From Ramlibacter sp. Leaf400 (GTDB lineage Bacteria; Pseudomonadota; Gammaproteobacteria; Burkholderiales; Burkholderiaceae_C): 64,000 nt of DNA. Below are positions 47,067-56,214 of the stretch, one piece after another; within the stretch, counting starts at the first letter, position 1, and the number at the start of each line of letters is the position of its first letter. A model generated the notes under the pieces. The model ran no database searches and was not told where the DNA came from. It saw only the letters and a program-made list of their open reading frames with translations. The translations under genes were made by a program, and so were the position numbers. The stretch lies in NCBI RefSeq assembly GCF_001424545.1, contig NZ_LMQL01000010.1, positions 486,673 to 550,672 of the forward strand, in the 5' to 3' direction.

Positions 47067-47321
47067 ATGCCCAAGCACGCCAGGAACCTCGATCGAATCG
47101 CTCGCAAGCCAGCGCCGGCCGACATGCGCTGGGACGACTTGAAGGGCGCGCTGGAATCGCTGGGTTTCGAGCTGCTGAAGGGTTCGGGCTCCAGGCGCAA
47201 GTTTTTCCACGAAGGAAAGAACGTGCTCATCAGCTTGCATGAACCTCATCCGTCGCCCGAGGTCTGCAAGGCGGCCATGGATCAGGTCCGGGAGCTGCTG
47301 CGCGCCCATGGGTTCATCTGA
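47067..47321 (+). CDS. hicA: HicA-like toxin (mRNA interferase family)
   Basis: An 84-residue protein resembling HicA toxins of the subgroup that keeps GSGSRRKFFHEG and LHEPHPSPEV followed by VRELLRAHGFI. HicA proteins have a double-stranded RNA-binding-like fold and cut mRNA. The canonical GSHH catalytic segment is here GSGSRRKFFH, so the usual histidine position is altered, although another His lies six residues on. The start ATG has no Shine-Dalgarno; instead a perfect inverted repeat reaches almost to the codon. The HicB partner follows after 11 bp. Confidence 0.8.
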   Translation: MPKHARNLDRIARKPAPADMRWDDLKGALESLGFELLKGSGSRRKFFHEGKNVLISLHEPHPSPEVCKAAMDQVRELLRAHGFI

Positions 47322-47332
47322 AGGAGTTGGAG

Positions 47333-47797
47333 ATGACGGTACTTCGCTACAAGGGCTATGAAGGCAGCGCGGAAGTGGACCTGCAGCGTGGCGTTTGCCA
47401 TGGCCGCATCCGGCTGATCGATGACTTGGTGACCTATGAAGCCGCGACCCCGAGGGAACTGGTGGGCGCGTTCGAGGCCGCTGTCGACGACTACCTCGAA
47501 ACCTGCAGGCAACTGAACCGCGCCCCGAGGAAGTCCTATGGCGGCGTGTTCAACGTCCGGACCTCACCCGAGAAGCACTGCGAACTGGGAACGCGTGCGC
47601 TTCGGAAAGGCGCGTCTCTCAACGCGATCGTCAACGAGGCGATCGACATGTACCTGGAGCGAAGCGGGTCACCTGCATCCTCACGAACCCGTCTGGGGGA
47701 TACATCGCTGGAGATGAAGCAATCGCCGGCTGCGGGTGCCGGTCGAGGGAGCAAGCCAAGTGCTGGCAAGCCCGGGATGCGGCCTGCAAGAAAGTAA
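47333..47797 (+). CDS. hicB: HicB-like antitoxin
   Basis: A 154-residue protein. The N-terminal part (LRYKGYEGSAEVDLQRGVCHGRIRLIDDLVTYEAATPRELVGAFEAAVDDYLETC in family terms) is the HicB fold that blocks HicA. The C-terminal part CELGTRALRKGASLNAIVNEAIDMYLE is a ribbon-helix-helix DNA-binding domain. The last 45 residues are a low-complexity tail rich in Ser, Gly and Lys. AAGGAG lies six bases before ATG 47333. It probably represses the pair through the inverted repeat before hicA. Confidence 0.85.
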   Translation: MTVLRYKGYEGSAEVDLQRGVCHGRIRLIDDLVTYEAATPRELVGAFEAAVDDYLETCRQLNRAPRKSYGGVFNVRTSPEKHCELGTRALRKGASLNAIVNEAIDMYLERSGSPASSRTRLGDTSLEMKQSPAAGAGRGSKPSAGKPGMRPARK

Positions 47798-47836
47798 TCG
47801 CCCCGCCGCGCCGCGGACCCCCCGGCCCGCGGCGCG

Positions 47837-48079
47837 TCACCGGCCCTCTTCTTCCCCTCTCCTCTCCAGCAGGACAGTCATCGCGGCGGCCAGCGCGGCA
47901 CCCGCCCAGAACAGGAAGAACGCCAGCGCGTAGACCGCCTGGCGCGACCAGGCCGGCCCCTCCTGGCCCCAGCGCAGGTGCAGCTCGGCCGGGTCGATCG
48001 CGGCGAAGACGACCATCTGCAGCAGGCAGGCCGACAGGAAGGCCGGCCAGGCGACGCGCAGGAGGCGGGTGAGCCGCAT
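47837..48079 (-). CDS. Small membrane protein at the end of the cbb3 oxidase cluster
   Basis: An 80-residue protein with two hydrophobic segments (VAWPAFLSACLLQMVVFAAI and VYALAFFLFWAGAALAAAMTVLL) separated by a short loop PAELHLRWGQEGPAWSRQ. I do not recognise a named family. ATG 48079 follows the fixH-like gene by seven bp on the same strand; the longer frame upstream is a shadow of fixH. Position suggests a role in oxidase assembly or in fine-tuning, but this is only context. Confidence 0.65.
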   Translation of the reverse strand: MRLTRLLRVAWPAFLSACLLQMVVFAAIDPAELHLRWGQEGPAWSRQAVYALAFFLFWAGAALAAAMTVLLERRGEEEGR

Positions 48080-48086
48080 GGCGTCC

Positions 48087-48350
48087 TCAGCGCTGCGCCG
48101 ACGGCGTGGCCGCGTGGTTGCGCGCCTGCTGCGCCGGCAGCAGCGCCCGCTCGCGGACGGTCTGCGCATCCAGGCGCACGGCACCGGGCTGCGCCCGCCC
48201 GTTGACCAGCGGGTCGGGCCGGCCCACCGCGATCACCACGGTGGCCACGCCCGCGGCCACGGCGGCCACGGGACCGGCGATCACCAGCCACAGCAGGCCG
48301 TGGCGCCACCACGGGGCGGCGGGAGGCTGGGCAATCGTTTCGGGGTTCAT
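48087..48350 (-). CDS. FixH/CcoH-like protein
   Basis: A short 87-residue membrane protein. It has one transmembrane segment (LLWLVIAGPVAAVAAGVATVVIAV) and then VGRPDPLVNGRAQ. FixH (CcoH) is involved in assembling cbb3 oxidase. This version is much shorter than rhizobial FixH (about 165 aa) and lacks most of the periplasmic domain, as in many betaproteobacteria. It lies 17 bp after ccoG on the same strand. The call rests on position and topology more than on sequence motifs. No start other than ATG 48350 fits. Confidence 0.65.
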   Translation of the reverse strand: MNPETIAQPPAAPWWRHGLLWLVIAGPVAAVAAGVATVVIAVGRPDPLVNGRAQPGAVRLDAQTVRERALLPAQQARNHAATPSAQR

Positions 48351-48367
48351 CAGGTCTTCCTCCAGGT

Positions 48368-49783
48368 TCACCGGGGCACCAGGAACACGGACTTCTCGCG
48401 CACGTGCGCGCCGCCGCCGCGGGCCTCGATGTCGAAATGGATGGGAAGCGAGCCGGCCGCGGCCGTGCCGTACGGGACCTGCAGCCGCACGGCCACCCAG
48501 CGCGACTGCGCCGGTCCCACCAGCACCTCGCCGCCGGCCGCCACCACCAGGCCTTCCAGGCCGTCGGCGGAGACGAGGTAGCGCTGCGCCTCCTCGGTCG
48601 CGTTCATCACCTGCAGCCGGTAGACGTTCTCCAGCTTGCCGCCGGCGGCGATGCGGGCCAGCGCGCCGCGGTCGCGCACCACGTCCACCTTGAGCGGCGT
48701 GCGCAGCGCCAGGCTCAGGGCCAGGCCGAAGGCCAGCGCCAGCAGCACGCCGGCGTAGGCCAGCACGCGCGGCCGCAGCACGCGCCGCAGGAGCTGCGAG
48801 CCCCGCCAGCCGTTGTCCAGCGCGTTCTGGGTGGTGAAGCGGATCAGGCCGCGGGCATAGCCCATCTTGTCCATCACGCCGTCGCACACGTCCACGCAGG
48901 CGGCGCAGCCGATGCACTCGTACTGCAGGCCGTCGCGGATGTCGATGCCGGTCGGGCAGACGTGCACGCACAGGTTGCAGTCCACGCAGCTGCCCAGGCC
49001 CAGCAGGGCCGGGTCGGCCTTGCGCGGGCGCGAGCCGCGCGGGTCGCCGCGTGCCATGTCGTAGCTGACGATCAGCGTGTCGCGGTCGAACATGGCGCTC
49101 TGGAAGCGCGCGTAGGGGCACATGTACTTGCAGACCTGCTCGCGCAGGAAGCCGGCGTTGCCGTAGGTGGCCAGGGCGTAGAAGTTCACCCAGAACCACT
49201 CCCAGGGCCCGAACGAGAGCGTGAAGGCCTCGGCCCACAGCGTCTGCACCGGCGTGAAGTAGCCGACGAAGGTGAAGCCGGTCCACATCGCCACCGCGCC
49301 CCAGGCCGCGTGCTTGGCGACGCGGCGCAGCAGCTTGCTCGCGCCCAGGGGGGCGGCATCGAGCTTCAGGCGGGCGTTGCGGTCGCCCTCGATCCGGCGC
49401 TCGATCCACATGAACATCTCGGTGTAGACCGTCTGCGGGCAGGCGAAGCCGCACCACAGGCGCCCCGCCACCGCGGTGAACAGGAACAGCGACAGCGCGC
49501 TGATCACCAGCAGCCCGGTCAGGTAGATGAAGTCCTGCGGGTACAGCACGTAGCCGAACAGGTAGAACCGCCGCGCGGCCAGGTCGAACAGCACCGCCTG
49601 GCGCTCGCCCCACTGCAGCCAGGGCAGGCCGTAGAACACGATCTGCGTGATCCACACGAAGGCCCAGCGCCAGCGCGCGAAGACGCCGGTGACGTCGCGC
49701 GGATGGATCTTGCGGCGGGCCTCGTACAGGGAGCGGCCGCCTTCTTCGGCCGCGGTCACGGGGATGATGGGGATGACTTTCAT
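48368..49783 (-). CDS. ccoG: cbb3 oxidase accessory protein CcoG (FixG family), 4Fe-4S protein
   Basis: A 471-residue membrane protein with several transmembrane segments and two ferredoxin-type clusters. VDCNLCVHVCPTGIDIRDG and CIGCAACVDVCDGVM provide the [4Fe-4S] cysteines; another pair is in WCGFACPQTVYTEMFMWIE and CKYMCPYARFQ. The C-terminal part is an Ig-like periplasmic domain. CcoG is a copper reductase needed for assembling cbb3 oxidase. The gene follows ccoP by 28 bp on the same strand, the usual order ccoNOQP-G. Confidence 0.93.
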   Translation of the reverse strand: MKVIPIIPVTAAEEGGRSLYEARRKIHPRDVTGVFARWRWAFVWITQIVFYGLPWLQWGERQAVLFDLAARRFYLFGYVLYPQDFIYLTGLLVISALSLFLFTAVAGRLWCGFACPQTVYTEMFMWIERRIEGDRNARLKLDAAPLGASKLLRRVAKHAAWGAVAMWTGFTFVGYFTPVQTLWAEAFTLSFGPWEWFWVNFYALATYGNAGFLREQVCKYMCPYARFQSAMFDRDTLIVSYDMARGDPRGSRPRKADPALLGLGSCVDCNLCVHVCPTGIDIRDGLQYECIGCAACVDVCDGVMDKMGYARGLIRFTTQNALDNGWRGSQLLRRVLRPRVLAYAGVLLALAFGLALSLALRTPLKVDVVRDRGALARIAAGGKLENVYRLQVMNATEEAQRYLVSADGLEGLVVAAGGEVLVGPAQSRWVAVRLQVPYGTAAAGSLPIHFDIEARGGGAHVREKSVFLVPR

Positions 49784-49811
49784 GGGCTCGGGTCCCGCAG
49801 GCGCGGCGGGG

Positions 49812-50729
49812 TCAGGGCTTGGCCGGCACCGGCTTGTTCGACAGTCCCCAGACGTAGGACGCCAGCAGGTGCACCTGGGACTCGGTCAGCTTGCCCGCCT
49901 GGGCCGGCATGGTGTTGGTGCGGCCGCGGTTGACGATGTCGATGATGGCCTGCTCGCCCCAGCCGTGCAGCCAGGTGTCGTCCGTGAGGTCGGGCGCGCC
50001 CAGGGCGGAATTGCCCTTGCCATTGGCGCCGTGGCAGGCGGCGCAGGCCGAGAACCTGGACCGCCCCAGCTGCGCGCGCAGCGAATCGTGCGGGCTGTTC
50101 GAGAGGCTGAGCACGTAGTGGGCGACGTTCTTGACGTCGTCGGCGCTGCCCACGGCCGCGGCCATGGGCGGCATGCTGCCGTTGCGGCCGCCCTGGATGC
50201 TCTCGGCGATCTTCGCGGGCGAGCCGCCGTGCAGCCAGTCCGGGTCCGCCAGGTTGGGAAAGCCCTTGCTGCCGCGCGCGTCGGAGCCGTGGCACTGCGA
50301 GCAGTTGTTCATGAAGAGGCGCTCGCCGATGGCCATGGCCTGCGCGTCGCCGGCCAGTTCCTCGGCCTTGCGGCCGGTGAACTGTGCGTACAGGGGGGCG
50401 AGCTCGCCCTCGGCCTTCCTCACCTCGCCGGCGTATTCGCCGCGCGAGCTCCATTGCAGCCCGCCGTCCCACGAGCCCAGGCCCGGGTAGGCCACCAGGT
50501 ACAGCAGCGAGAAGACGACGGTGAGGATGAACAGCCACACCCACCACAGCGGCAGCGGGTTGTTCATCTCGACCAGGTCCTCGTCCCAGACGTGGCCGGT
50601 CGTGTTGTCGGCGTTGGCCGGCACCTTCTTGCGGGAGGTGAACCACAGCAGCACCAGGCAGGCCAGGATGCTCACCAGCGTGAGCCCGGCCACGTAGATC
50701 GACCAGAAGTCGGCGTCGAAGTCGCTCAT
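49812..50729 (-). CDS. ccoP: cbb3-type cytochrome c oxidase subunit III (dihaem CcoP)
   Basis: A 305-residue membrane-anchored dihaem cytochrome c. Two N-terminal hydrophobic segments (IYVAGLTLVSILACLVLLWF and WVWLFILTVVFSLLYLVAY) anchor it. The two haem c sites are NNCSQCHGSDARG and SACAACHGANGKG. MPPMAAAVG and MPAQAGKL supply the likely axial Met regions. Electrons enter the oxidase through this subunit. The gene lies four bp after ccoQ in the ccoNOQP order. Confidence 0.94.
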   Translation of the reverse strand: MSDFDADFWSIYVAGLTLVSILACLVLLWFTSRKKVPANADNTTGHVWDEDLVEMNNPLPLWWVWLFILTVVFSLLYLVAYPGLGSWDGGLQWSSRGEYAGEVRKAEGELAPLYAQFTGRKAEELAGDAQAMAIGERLFMNNCSQCHGSDARGSKGFPNLADPDWLHGGSPAKIAESIQGGRNGSMPPMAAAVGSADDVKNVAHYVLSLSNSPHDSLRAQLGRSRFSACAACHGANGKGNSALGAPDLTDDTWLHGWGEQAIIDIVNRGRTNTMPAQAGKLTESQVHLLASYVWGLSNKPVPAKP

Positions 50730-50733
50730 ATGT

Positions 50734-50877
50734 TCAGTCCTGCTCGAAGGGGATGCGCGCGTCCTGCTCGAAGCGGCCCCTGTTGCCGCGGGCGTAGGCC
50801 CAGCCGGCGATGCCCAGGAAGGCGGCGAACGAGGCCAGCGTGGCCAGGATGCGCATCGTGGTGACGTCCAGGTCCAT
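50734..50877 (-). CDS. ccoQ: cbb3-type oxidase subunit CcoQ
   Basis: A 47-residue single-span membrane protein, beginning MDLDVTTMRILATLASFAAF and ending in the charged RFEQDARIPFEQD. CcoQ stabilises the cbb3 complex. Its length and position between ccoO and ccoP are as expected. GAGGAG precedes the ATG on the - strand; it follows ccoO by 12 bp. Confidence 0.9.
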   Translation of the reverse strand: MDLDVTTMRILATLASFAAFLGIAGWAYARGNRGRFEQDARIPFEQD

Positions 50878-50889
50878 GGGGGACTCCTC

Positions 50890-51516
50890 TTACTTGAGCG
50901 CCAGGCCCAGGCCCTGCAGGTACGCGACCAGCGCGTCCATCTCGGTGCGGCCCTTGAGCTGGGTGGGCGCGGCGGCGATCTCGGCGTCGGTGTAGGGCAC
51001 GCCGGCGACGCGCAGCGCCTTCATGTGGGTGGCGATCGAGCCGGCGTCGGCCGGGTTGCGTTCCAGCCAGGGATAGGCCGGCATGTTGGACTCGGGCACC
51101 AGGTCGCGCGGGTTGACCAGGTGGATGCGGTGCCACTCGTCGCTGTACTTGCCGCCCACGCGGTGCAGGTCGGGGCCGGTGCGCTTGCTGCCCCACTGGA
51201 ACGGGCGGTCGTAGACGAACTCGCCGGCCACCGAGTACGGGCCGTAGCGCAGCGTCTCGGCGCGGAACGGCCGGATCATCTGCGAGTGGCAGTTGTAGCA
51301 GCCCTCGCGCAGGTAGACGTCGCGGCCGGCCAGCTGCAGCGCGGTGTAGGGCTTGACGCCCTCCAGCGGCTGCGTGGTGCTCTTCTGGAAGAACAGCGGG
51401 ACGATCTCCACCAGGCCGCCGACGGCGACCACCAGCAGGATCAGCACGATCATCAGGAAATTGCTGGTCTCGACCTTCTCGTGGGAGAAACCAGGGGTCG
51501 GGTTTGCGTTGCTCAT
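50890..51516 (-). CDS. ccoO: cbb3-type cytochrome c oxidase subunit II (monohaem CcoO)
   Basis: A 208-residue membrane-anchored monohaem cytochrome c. One N-terminal span ([24 protein letters not shown]) is followed by the haem c site [61 protein letters not shown] contains the axial Met in its last part. All these are typical of CcoO. The gene lies 13 bp after ccoN. Confidence 0.94.
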   Translation of the reverse strand: MSNANPTPGFSHEKVETSNFLMIVLILLVVAVGGLVEIVPLFFQKSTTQPLEGVKPYTALQLAGRDVYLREGCYNCHSQMIRPFRAETLRYGPYSVAGEFVYDRPFQWGSKRTGPDLHRVGGKYSDEWHRIHLVNPRDLVPESNMPAYPWLERNPADAGSIATHMKALRVAGVPYTDAEIAAAPTQLKGRTEMDALVAYLQGLGLALK

Positions 51517-51529
51517 GGTGTTGCTCCGC

Positions 51530-52966
51530 TCAGGCGGGTTGCGCCGCGGGAACCGGCACGCGGGCGGCGTGGCCGCCGACGGCGGTCATCCAGGTGTTCC
51601 AGGCCATCACCCCCATGCCGCCCAGGTACAGCAGGCCGCCGATGAAGCGGATCACGTAGAACGGATAGGTCGCCTTGACCGACTCCACGAAGGTGTAGGT
51701 GAGCGTGCCGTCGGCGTTCACGGCGCGCCACATCAGGCCCTGCATCACGCCGGCGATCCACATGGCGGCGATGTAGAGCACGATGCCCAGGGTGGACATC
51801 CAGAAGTGCAGCTCGATGGCGCCCACCGAATGCATCTGGCGGCGGCCGAACAGGCGCGGGACCAGGTAGTACAGCGAGCCCATGGTGATCAGCCCCACCC
51901 AGCCCAGGGCGCCGGCGTGCACGTGGCCCACGGTCCAGTCGGTGTAGTGCGACAGCGCGTTGACGGTCTTGATCGACATCAGCGGGCCTTCGAAGGTGGC
52001 CATGCCGTAGAAGGACAGGGCCACGATCAGGAAGCGCAGCACCGGGTCGTCGCGCAGCTTGTGCCAGGCGCCCGAGAGCGTCATGACGCCGTTGATCATC
52101 CCGCCCCAGCTGGGCGCCAGCAGGATCAGCGAGAACAGCATGCCGATCGACTGGGTCCAGTCCGGCAGCGCGGTGAAGTGCAGGTGGTGCGGGCCCGCCC
52201 ACATGTAGGTGAAGATCAGCGCCCAGAAGTGCACGATGGACAGGCGGTAGCTGTACACCGGGCGCTCGGCCTGCTTCGGGATGAAGTAGTACATCATCCC
52301 CAGGAAGCCGGCGGTGAGGAAGAAGCCCACCGCGTTATGGCCGTACCACCACTGCACCATCGCGTCCTGCACGCCGGCATAGGCCGAATACGACTTCATC
52401 CAGCCGGCCGGGATGGCCGCGCTGTTGACGATGTGCAGGATGGCCACGGCCAGGATGAAGGCGCCGAAGAACCAGTTGGCCACGTAGATGTGGCGCACCT
52501 TGCGGATGCCCACGGTGCCGAAGAACACGATGGCGTAGGACACCCAGACCGCGGCGATCAAGAGGTCGATCGGCCACTCCAGTTCGGCGTACTCCTTGCC
52601 CTGGGTGTAGCCCAGCGGCAGGCTGATGGCCGCGGCCACGATCACCGCCTGCCAGCCCCAGAAGGTGAAGGCCGCCAGCCTGGGCATGAACAGTCGGACC
52701 TGGCAGGTGCGCTGCACCACCCAGTAGCTGGTGGCGAAGAGCGCGCAGCCGCCGAAGGCAAAGATCACCGCGTTGGTGTGCAGCGGCCGCAGCCGGCCGT
52801 AGCTCAGCCACGGCACGCCGAAGTTGAGGGACGGCCAGGCCAGCTGGGCCGCGATGAGCACGCCGACCAGCATGCCCACCACGCCCCAGACCACGGCGGC
52901 CAGCGAGAACTGGCGCACGACCGTGTCGGCGTACTGTGCGGCGGGGAGGTTCTGTTGGGGGTTCAT
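51530..52966 (-). CDS. ccoN: cbb3-type cytochrome c oxidase subunit I (catalytic CcoN)
   Basis: A 478-residue catalytic subunit with about twelve membrane spans. Haem and copper ligands are seen in [39 protein letters not shown] and [13 protein letters not shown]. The protein should reduce oxygen to water with high affinity and pump protons. I chose ATG 52966; the longer frame upstream only reads through ccoS and ccoI in another frame. An Fnr-like box is centred about 69 bp upstream, overlapping the end of ccoS. Confidence 0.95.
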   Translation of the reverse strand: MNPQQNLPAAQYADTVVRQFSLAAVVWGVVGMLVGVLIAAQLAWPSLNFGVPWLSYGRLRPLHTNAVIFAFGGCALFATSYWVVQRTCQVRLFMPRLAAFTFWGWQAVIVAAAISLPLGYTQGKEYAELEWPIDLLIAAVWVSYAIVFFGTVGIRKVRHIYVANWFFGAFILAVAILHIVNSAAIPAGWMKSYSAYAGVQDAMVQWWYGHNAVGFFLTAGFLGMMYYFIPKQAERPVYSYRLSIVHFWALIFTYMWAGPHHLHFTALPDWTQSIGMLFSLILLAPSWGGMINGVMTLSGAWHKLRDDPVLRFLIVALSFYGMATFEGPLMSIKTVNALSHYTDWTVGHVHAGALGWVGLITMGSLYYLVPRLFGRRQMHSVGAIELHFWMSTLGIVLYIAAMWIAGVMQGLMWRAVNADGTLTYTFVESVKATYPFYVIRFIGGLLYLGGMGVMAWNTWMTAVGGHAARVPVPAAQPA

Positions 52967-53027
52967 GGACGCGAGGGGGAAAGTCTTCTTCACGCACCCA
53001 GTGTCGGCGCGCCCCCTCGGCCGTGAC

Positions 53028-53041
53028 TTGAGGAAAGTCAA
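53028..53041. promoter_or_regulatory. Fnr-like box upstream of ccoN
   Basis: TTGAGGAAAGTCAA matches TTGAT-N4-ATCAA at eight of ten positions. It overlaps the stop codon of ccoS (53038-53040) and is centred about 69 bp before the ccoN start, which fits an Fnr-activated promoter for the oxidase genes. Confidence 0.7.
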
Positions 53042-53175
53042 TCGCCTTCGAGAATGCGCTGTGCTTCGCCGTCCAGCGACTCGAACTGGCCGCGCCAGAC
53101 GGCCCAGGCCAGGCCGCCCAGGATCAGCAGCGCCAGCGCCACCGACAGCGGAACGAGGAGGAAGAGGATGTCCAT
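53038..53175 (-). CDS. ccoS: cbb3 oxidase assembly protein CcoS
   Basis: A 45-residue single-span protein starting [20 protein letters not shown] and ending [19 protein letters not shown], a classic CcoS. CcoS is needed to insert cofactors into CcoN. The gene starts three bp after the ccoI stop, so the two are coupled. Its last codons overlap the Fnr-like box before ccoN. Confidence 0.92.
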   Translation of the reverse strand: MDILFLLVPLSVALALLILGGLAWAVWRGQFESLDGEAQRILEGD

Positions 53176-53178
53176 GCG

Positions 53179-55464
53179 TCAGCTCCCGGCCTTTGCACCC
53201 GAGGGCACCGAGGCCAGCCGGGCCGCGTTGAGCACCACGGCCAGCGAACTGGCGGCCATGCCCAGGCCCGCGAGCCAGGCCGGCATCCAGCCCGCCAGCG
53301 CCAGCGGCACGCAGACGGCGTTGTAGGCGGCCGCCCAGGCCAGGTTCTGCCGCACGACGCGCCGCGTGCGGCGGGCCTGCGCGAGCAGCGTGGGCACCGC
53401 GTCGAGCCGGCCGCCCAGCACCACCACGTCGGCCTGGGCCTGCGCGAGCGGCGCGCCCTCCCCCATCGCGAGCGACAGGTCGGCCCGGGCGAGCACGGGT
53501 CCGTCGTTCAGGCCGTCGCCGACCATGGCCACGCGGTGGCCCTGGGCCTGCAGCGCCTGGACGGCGGCGAGCTTGTCCTCGGGCGTGCGCTCGCCGGTGG
53601 CGGTGGCGATGCCGGCGCGCCGCGCCAGCCGCTGCACGGCCTCCTGCCGGTCGCCCGAGAGCAGCCGCAACTCCAGGCGCTGGCGGTGCAGGCGGGCGAC
53701 GGCCTCCCTGGCATCGTCGCGCAAGGTCTCGTCCAGGCGGAAGCTGGCGAGCCAGCCCTGTTCGTCGGCCAGGTGGACCTGTTCGCCGGCCCGGTCGTCC
53801 GGCACGCCGCAGAGGGCGGCGGAGCCCAGGCGCAGCGCGCGCGGGCGGGCGCCGGTCACGAGGGTGCCGCGCAGGCCGCGGCCCGCCAGTTCCTCGACGT
53901 GGGACACCTCGACGCCGGCGGTCGGCCCCGCCGCGGTGAGCGCCCGCGACACCGGGTGCAGCGAATGCCGCGCCAGGGCGGCGGCCAGGGCGCGCGCCTG
54001 CGAAGCCTCGACGCCGGGCCGCGTGCGCACGCCCAGCACCCCCATCCGGTCGGTGGTCAGCGTGCCGGTCTTGTCGAAGACGACGGTGTCGACGGTGGCG
54101 CCGGTCTCCAGCGCCTCCAGCCGCCGCACCAGGATGCCCCGCCGCGCCAGCGCCCCGGCCGCCGCCAGCGTGGCCGTGGGCGTGGCCAGCGACAGCGCGC
54201 AGGGGCAGGTGACGATCAGCACCGCGACCGCGATGCCCAGGGCCTGCGACGGGCCCTGCGGCCACCACCACCAGGCGGCCGCACCGGCCGCCGCCAGCAC
54301 GGCCAGCAGGAAAGGCCGCGCGATCCGGTCGGCCAGCAGCGCCAGGCGCGGCTTGTCCACCGAGGCCTGCTCCATCAGCGCCACGATGGCCGCGTAGCGC
54401 GTGGCGTCGCCGGTGCGCTGCACCCGCACCAGCAGCGGCGACGCCAGGTTGTGGCTGCCCGCCACCACGGCCTGGCCAGGGGCCCGCGCGAGCGGCGTCG
54501 ATTCGCCGGTGAGCAGGGCTTCGTCGACCCGGCTGCGGCCTTCCAGCACCACGCCGTCGGCCGGGAAGGCCTCGCCCGGCAGCACGCGGATGGCGTCGCC
54601 GGCGGCCAGCCGCCGCACCGCCACGCGCTCGAAGCCGCCGTCCTCGCGGCGCCGCTCCACGGTGGCGGGCACCCGGCGCATCAGCGCCTGCAGCGCGCCG
54701 GCGGTGCGGTCGCGCAGCCGCTGCTCCAGCAGTCGGCCGGAGAGCAGGAAGAAGACGAACATGGTGACCGAGTCGAACCAGACCTCGCGGCCGAACGGCC
54801 CGGCCGGATCGAAGGTGCCGGCCGTGCTGGCGCCAAAGGCGATGGCGATGCCCAGCGCCACCGGCACGTCCATGCCCACGCGGGCATGGCGCAGGTCGCG
54901 CAGCGCCGAGGCGAAGAACGGCCGGCAGGAGAACAGCACCACCGGCAGCGTCAACACCCAGGAGGCCCAGCGCAGCAGCGCCTGCGCATCGGCCGGCAGT
55001 TCGCCCGGGCCCGCGATGTACGCGGGCGTCGCGTACATCATCACCTGCATCATGCAAAAGCCCGCCACCAGCCAGCGCCAGAGCAGCCGGCGGGCCTCGC
55101 GCTCGCGCGGCAGCGCCGCCAGCTGGTCGCCCGCCGGCAGCGCGCCATAGCCGGCGCGGCGCAGCGCCTGCCACCACTGCGACGGCCGCCCCTCCCCCGG
55201 CGACCAGACCACGCGCGCCACCTGGGCCGAGCCGTTGACCCGGACCTCGCGCACGCCGGGCGCGCCGGCCAGCGCCTGCTCCACGGTGAGCGCGCAGGAG
55301 GCGCAGTGCATGCCCTCGATGGCGAGGTAGGACTCCCACAGCCCGGCCTGCGCGGCCTGCAGCAGCGGGCGGCTGAACTCCTCCCACACCCCGCGCTCGT
55401 CCAGGGCGGCGTCGGGACCGGGCGCGGGCGCCTGGTCGGCGGGCAGGAGGTGCGCAGCTTGCAT
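53179..55464 (-). CDS. ccoI: Copper-transporting P-type ATPase for cbb3 assembly (CcoI/FixI)
   Basis: A 761-residue P1B-type ATPase. The N-terminal metal-binding domain has [16 protein letters not shown] near residue 50. The membrane part has the transport motif [14 protein letters not shown]. Further motifs are TGES (in LLTGESTPL), the phosphorylation site [12 protein letters not shown], the His-Pro motif in [10 protein letters not shown], and [16 protein letters not shown]. CcoI exports copper for the oxidase. I chose ATG 55464; a longer open frame upstream is Arg-rich and would run across the divergent uspA promoter. The stop is followed three bp later by ccoS. Confidence 0.93.
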   Translation of the reverse strand: MQAAHLLPADQAPAPGPDAALDERGVWEEFSRPLLQAAQAGLWESYLAIEGMHCASCALTVEQALAGAPGVREVRVNGSAQVARVVWSPGEGRPSQWWQALRRAGYGALPAGDQLAALPREREARRLLWRWLVAGFCMMQVMMYATPAYIAGPGELPADAQALLRWASWVLTLPVVLFSCRPFFASALRDLRHARVGMDVPVALGIAIAFGASTAGTFDPAGPFGREVWFDSVTMFVFFLLSGRLLEQRLRDRTAGALQALMRRVPATVERRREDGGFERVAVRRLAAGDAIRVLPGEAFPADGVVLEGRSRVDEALLTGESTPLARAPGQAVVAGSHNLASPLLVRVQRTGDATRYAAIVALMEQASVDKPRLALLADRIARPFLLAVLAAAGAAAWWWWPQGPSQALGIAVAVLIVTCPCALSLATPTATLAAAGALARRGILVRRLEALETGATVDTVVFDKTGTLTTDRMGVLGVRTRPGVEASQARALAAALARHSLHPVSRALTAAGPTAGVEVSHVEELAGRGLRGTLVTGARPRALRLGSAALCGVPDDRAGEQVHLADEQGWLASFRLDETLRDDAREAVARLHRQRLELRLLSGDRQEAVQRLARRAGIATATGERTPEDKLAAVQALQAQGHRVAMVGDGLNDGPVLARADLSLAMGEGAPLAQAQADVVVLGGRLDAVPTLLAQARRTRRVVRQNLAWAAAYNAVCVPLALAGWMPAWLAGLGMAASSLAVVLNAARLASVPSGAKAGS

Positions 55465-55500
55465 GGACCCCGAGGCTAGGGGCGGCCGCGCGGTGTGGAC

Positions 55501-55514
55501 TTGCGCTGGGTCAA
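55501..55514. promoter_or_regulatory. Fnr-like box between divergent ccoI and uspA
   Basis: TTGCGCTGGGTCAA matches TTGAT-N4-ATCAA at seven of ten positions and lies inside a wider inverted repeat, GACTTG-N8-CAAGTC (55498-55517). It is placed midway, about 36 bp from each of the two divergent start codons. The weak match makes it a candidate only. Confidence 0.45.
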
Positions 55515-55549
55515 GTCGGCGGCGCATCGGCCGGCCTAAGCTGCCCCGC

Positions 55550-55993
55550 ATGTACCAACGCATCCTGGTCGCCACCGACGATTCCCGGCTCTCGCGCCGG
55601 GCCGTGCGTTCGGCCATCGCGCTGGCCGCGTCGGTCGGCGCCGAACTGGTGGCCCTGCACGTGGTGCCGCGCTACCCCACCCACTTCTTCGAAGGCGCCG
55701 CGACCTTCGATGCGGACGACGTGGCCCGGATCGAGCGGCAATGGGCCGACCACGGCCGCGCGCTGGTGGACCGGGTGGTCGATGCGGCGCGCGCCGCCGG
55801 GGTGGCCGCCCGCGCCACGGTCACCTGCTCCGACCGCGTGGCCGAATCGGTGCTGGCCGCCGCGCGCAAGCACAGGTGCGACCTGATCGTGATGGCCTCG
55901 CACGGACGCAAGGGCCTGCAGCGCGTGCTGCTGGGAAGCGAGACCCAGAACGTGCTGACGCAGGGCACGCTGCCGGTGCTGGTGTTGCGCTGA
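55550..55993 (+). CDS. Universal stress protein, UspA family
   Basis: A 147-residue UspA-fold protein. It begins YQRILVATDDSRLSRRAVRSAIALA with the first nucleotide-binding strand. The C-terminal ATP-binding motif is MASHGRKGLQRVLLGSETQNVL, matching GxxGxxxxxxGSxxxxv. It is divergent from ccoI and shares a candidate Fnr site, as is common for UspA genes induced at low oxygen. ATG 55550 has no clear ribosome-binding site; the frame is open upstream but not protein-like. Confidence 0.88.
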   Translation: MYQRILVATDDSRLSRRAVRSAIALAASVGAELVALHVVPRYPTHFFEGAATFDADDVARIERQWADHGRALVDRVVDAARAAGVAARATVTCSDRVAESVLAAARKHRCDLIVMASHGRKGLQRVLLGSETQNVLTQGTLPVLVLR

Positions 55994-56214
55994 CGGAAAC
56001 ATCCTCATGGGTGCGCACGGCGCTGCCGGCCTCGCGGGGACGCTGATGGGCAGCGCGGCCCACAGGCGTCCGTAGGCCCCCAGGTGCCGCTGCCGCGCAC
56101 CAAAATGAGCCGGTCCCGCCGAGCTAGGCTTGGTGGTGGCCGTTTCCGTAAGTCACCTCCTGGGGGCACCAGGTAACTGCCGCGACCCGCCAGTCAGCGA
56201 AGAATCCTCCGTCC

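Noticed and set aside
55465..55617. Longer N-terminus of CcoI
   Set aside because: It would run across the divergent uspA start and is Arg/Met-rich without features; the ATG at 55464 leaves a complete metal-binding domain.
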